Assembly: GCF_000686665.1 (NCBI RefSeq) | Contig: NZ_JMLH01000004.1 | Location: forward strand, 27,901 to 91,900 | Reading direction: 5' to 3' | Length of the DNA stretch: 64,000 nt | Origin: Thomasclavelia saccharogumia DSM 17460 | GTDB taxonomy: Bacteria > Bacillota_I > Bacilli_A > Erysipelotrichales > Coprobacillaceae | Shown: positions 61,995-64,000 of the stretch, piece after piece | Numbering within the stretch: position 1 is the first letter of the stretch | Layout of the letters: every line of letters begins with the position of its first letter | The notes under the pieces: model-generated | What the model was told of the DNA's origin: nothing | Databases searched by the model: none | What the model saw: only the letters and a program-made list of their open reading frames with translations | Program-made: the position numbers and the translations under genes

Positions 61995-62207
61995 AATTAT
62001 TACTCCATCTATTTATAAATTTATCTTGTCAAATTACTATTAAAAAAATACGTTATTTTAATTAATTCGTCAATACTATTTGTTAAATTTAATATATTTT
62101 AGTTTTTATTTTAATAATATTAATAAATATTTTAAAATAAATAAACAAATATTTAAATTTCCTATTGATTTTATAATTAAAATTATTTATAATAGCTATT
62201 GGTAGTT

Positions 62208-62294
62208 GCCCAAGTGGCGAAATTGGTAGACGCAACGGACTCAAAATCCGTCGGTAGCGATACTGTACCGGTTCGAGTCCGGTCTTGGGCACCA
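62208..62294 (+). tRNA. tRNA-Leu(CAA)
   Basis: 87-nt class II tRNA: acceptor GCCCAAG/CTTGGGC, D arm with GGTAGAC, anticodon stem ACGGA/TCCGT with loop CTCAAAA (anticodon CAA, decoding TTG), a long variable arm (GGTAGCGATACTGTACC region), T arm CCGGTTCGAGTCCGG and encoded CCA. Confidence 0.96.
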
Positions 62295-62304
62295 TTTGTA
62301 AAAT

Positions 62305-62329
62305 AGTCAATGTTATGTTGACTTTTTTT
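62305..62329 (+). terminator. tRNA-Leu terminator
   Basis: AGTCAA / TTGACT stem and T7 directly after the tRNA. Confidence 0.85.
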
Positions 62330-62543
62330 ATTTACTTATATAAGAAAATTTTTACTCATGAGAATGTAAAGTGGTTTCTCTTTACAATTGCATTATGACA
62401 TATTTTGATGGCTAATTTTGTCGAATTATGGCTAAAAGTTATATTTTTTGCAATATTTAATCAAAATCATGAAAAATGATAAATATTTGTTGTATTAAAA
62501 TGTTGAAAAAACAAATAATGCTATTATAAGAGGAATTTTAAAT

Positions 62544-62567
62544 AAAAAAGGTGATGAAAATCATCAC
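62544..62567 (-). terminator. Terminator of the XRE gene at 62568
   Basis: GTGATGA / TCATCAC stem; on the minus strand followed by CTTTTTT. Confidence 0.85.
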
Positions 62568-62984
62568 TTAAAGTTTTTTGAACATATTTTGTTGTTTTTG
62601 TTTATCGGATAATTCGACCCGTAAGTAAATTTCCTTAACAAATTTTTGTTGCTCACTAGGACTAAGACGATTAAACAGATTTATGAGTTCATGGTTGGTT
62701 ATGTAAATTTGTGATTTGTTTTGAGCAAATTGTTGATCACCAATATATGCTAAAAAGCCAGAATCGTTAAGAATATCATAAAAACTCATTTGAAAAGCAT
62801 GAGCTATTTTTACGATTGCTGGAATTGACATATTATAAGAGATACCTTTATTACCATGTTCAATATTGCTAATAGATGAAGCAGATATTCCTGATAGATA
62901 TTCGAGTTTTGCTTGTGACCAGCCTTTTGATAGACGAATACTTTTAATGTATTTGCCAATTAAAGTTGTATCAATATTATTCAT
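62568..62984 (-). CDS. XRE family transcriptional regulator
   Basis: 138 residues with an HTH at about 10-65 (IKSIRLSKGWSQAKLEYLSG; ASSISNIEHGNKGISYNMSI) and a ~65-residue C-terminal region of unknown role. GGAGGGGGC lies 7 nt before the ATG. Divergent from the T-box/aroF transcription unit, whose promoter region has a tandem repeat; a regulatory link is possible but unproven. Confidence 0.88.
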   Translation of the reverse strand: MNNIDTTLIGKYIKSIRLSKGWSQAKLEYLSGISASSISNIEHGNKGISYNMSIPAIVKIAHAFQMSFYDILNDSGFLAYIGDQQFAQNKSQIYITNHELINLFNRLSPSEQQKFVKEIYLRVELSDKQKQQNMFKKL

Positions 62985-63073
62985 AAAGCCCCCTCCTTTA
63001 TAATATGATTATATCGTATTTAAACGTCGATAACCGCCAAAATTATGTAGACTCATGCGGACTATTATTTGAT

Positions 63074-63117
63074 AAATGAAAACTTTTTATAAAATAAATG
63101 AAAACTTTTTATAAAAT
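63074..63117. repeat. Perfect tandem 22-bp repeat upstream of the aroF promoter
   Basis: Two head-to-tail copies of a 22-bp unit (AAATGAAAACTTTTTATAAA then AT), ending 3 nt before the -35 box. A+T-rich; could act as UP elements or activator sites. Confidence 0.9.
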
Positions 63118-63120
63118 ATA

Positions 63121-63149
63121 TTGACATAATTAAATTTATTGTATACAAT
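63121..63149 (+). promoter_or_regulatory. Promoter of the T-box/aroF unit
   Basis: TTGACA, a 17-nt spacer and TACAAT; leader RNA then runs about 320 nt to the coding start. Confidence 0.85.
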
Positions 63150-63174
63150 AGTTCTAACAACATCTGGTATAAAT

Positions 63175-63440
63175 ACTGTGAAAAGAAATAGTAGATATTG
63201 GAAATAGAATAGAGAACTCTTGTTTGGTGGAAAAGAGTCTATTAGATAATATTGAATTCATCTTGGAGTAGAGGACTGAATCATTTGTAGTAGGTTTCTC
63301 CGGTGACACCCGTTAACGTGTAAGAGTATGTACTAATAGCTATTAGCGTACTTGATGAGATTGATATAGTAATGTATTGATGAACTAAGGTGGTATCACG
63401 AAGCATAGGCTCTCGTCCTTTTAGGAAGAGAGCTTTTATT
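63175..63440 (+). promoter_or_regulatory. T-box riboswitch leader
   Basis: Long structured leader with the T-box sequence AAGGTGGTATCACG at 63387-63400 (consensus AAnnTGGTACCACG), upstream stem I with AGTAGA-like and AGAGA motifs, and the terminator GCTCTC/GAGAGC with TTTTATTT at 63409-63440. A TTC triplet in GAATTC near 63256 is a candidate Phe specifier; not certain. Reads uncharged tRNA to control aromatic amino-acid synthesis. Confidence 0.85.
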
Positions 63441-63481
63441 TATATACAGGGTTGAAATAAATAATAAAGGGGAATAAAAAA

Positions 63482-64000
63482 ATGATTATTGTAATGAAAA
63501 TGACGGCAACAGATAAAGATGTCGAAAAAGTATCAAAAATTGTCACTGATAAGGGGTTAAGAGTTAGCGTTGTTCATGGAACTGGACAATCAATAATTGG
63601 TATTATTGGTGATACGACACGAGTTGATCCACGAGCTATTGAAGTAGATGAAGCAGTAGATCATGTAATGCGTGTATCAGAGCCTTATAAACTAGCAAAC
63701 CGGGCATTTCATCCAGATGATACGATCATCGATGTATCAGGAGTTAAAGTCGGTGGTGAAAATCTAGCGTTGATTGCAGGACCTTGTTCGGTAGAAAGTG
63801 AAGAACAGGTAATTGAAGTTGCTAAAGCTGTAAAAGCAGCCGGAGCTAATATTTTACGTGGTGGAGCTTTCAAACCAAGAACCTCACCATATGCATTTCA
63901 GGGAATGGGTTCTTCAGGACTGGATATTTTGGTAGCTGCTAAAAAAGCAACAGGTCTGCCAATCTGTTCAGAATTAATGGATGCACAGTATCTTGACGAA
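63482..64000 (+). CDS. aroF: 3-deoxy-7-phosphoheptulonate (DAHP) synthase, 3' end outside window
   Basis: First step of the shikimate pathway: joins PEP and erythrose 4-phosphate. 173 codons are visible before the window ends. The N-terminal ~65 residues form the ferredoxin-like regulatory domain typical of Thermotoga/Bacillus type I-beta enzymes (MIIVMKMTATDKDVEKV). Then come ALIAGPCSVES, ILRGGAFKPRTSPYAFQG, whose core RGGAFKPRTSPY is shown, and GLPICSELMD. AAGGGGAATAA precedes ATG. T-box control suggests it leads an aromatic-amino-acid operon. Confidence 0.95.
   Translation, partial: MIIVMKMTATDKDVEKVSKIVTDKGLRVSVVHGTGQSIIGIIGDTTRVDPRAIEVDEAVDHVMRVSEPYKLANRAFHPDDTIIDVSGVKVGGENLALIAGPCSVESEEQVIEVAKAVKAAGANILRGGAFKPRTSPYAFQGMGSSGLDILVAAKKATGLPICSELMDAQYLDE

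Noticed and set aside
62089..62310. Minus-strand 73-codon ORF containing KTGLEPV
   Set aside because: It is antisense to tRNA-Leu; this peptide is a well-known spurious translation of tRNA complements.
1..64000. CRISPR array, rRNA operon or prophage module
   Set aside because: No regularly spaced repeats, no rRNA sequence and no phage structural genes were seen.

Overview
The window comes from an AT-rich, spore-forming, anaerobic Firmicute. The spoVA cluster, a multimeric NADH-type [FeFe] hydrogenase, host-glycan-degrading surface enzymes ending in KTGD-type sorting signals, meso-DAP-type MurE and overall gene style suggest an Erysipelotrichia gut bacterium near Thomasclavelia (Clostridium) ramosa. 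That placement is inference from gene content; no 16S rRNA gene is present. The window cuts two genes: a GH20 hexosaminidase at the left edge and a DAHP synthase at the right edge.

Left part (1-9.6 kb): GH20 hexosaminidase with FIVAR repeats; a decayed group IIC intron sitting directly behind its terminator; a possible IS200/IS605 right-end relic; a folate-type ECF S component; spoVAC-AD-AE-AF; scpA-scpB; a DUF5662 gene. From 9.6 to 15.65 kb lies a GC-richer Tn4451-like relic: tnpV, three cargo genes and the C-terminal piece of a large serine recombinase. A second transposable unit (DUF6431 protein, D(35)E integrase, AAA ATPase, small partner) sits inside it. The relic appears to split the terminator of the DUF5662 gene.

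Centre (15.7-33.7 kb): a minus-strand, eleven-gene hydrogenase operon. It runs hydC - DRTGG - RsbW-like ATPase - sensor-like hydrogenase homologue - DRTGG - PHP phosphoesterase - HATPase - [2Fe-2S] protein - hydB - hydA - small lipoprotein. Its promoter overlaps a perfect 18-bp palindrome resembling a Rex operator. So electron-bifurcating or NADH-coupled hydrogen metabolism is interleaved with a signalling module. Next come a LysR regulator, an iron alcohol dehydrogenase with a cre-like promoter, a histidine phosphatase and a 2121-residue family 8 polysaccharide lyase. The lyase shares its FIVAR and sorting-signal architecture with the GH20 enzyme, so both probably work on host glycosaminoglycans or mucins at the cell surface.

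Right part (33.7-64 kb): a TPP riboswitch controls thiC-thiM-thiED, which makes the pyrimidine half of thiamine and salvages thiazole. uppP follows, then a gene-poor decayed tract with an orphan PTS IIB gene, a hidden small ORF and a frameshifted GHKL ATPase pseudogene. Then come an ECF sigma/anti-sigma pair, a P-type ATPase under a yybP-ykoY (Mn2+) riboswitch, a lipid kinase and a YhhN-like membrane protein. tRNA-Arg(CCG) is followed by a dead tyrosine integrase and an island remnant holding an unclassified structured RNA, a RelBE-type toxin-antitoxin pair and a TetR/FMN-binding/flavodoxin trio. The remainder is housekeeping: murE, an IS4-type pseudogene, thyA-folA-plsC, an RsmF-type methyltransferase, tRNA-Leu(CAA), and a T-box-controlled aroF-type gene.
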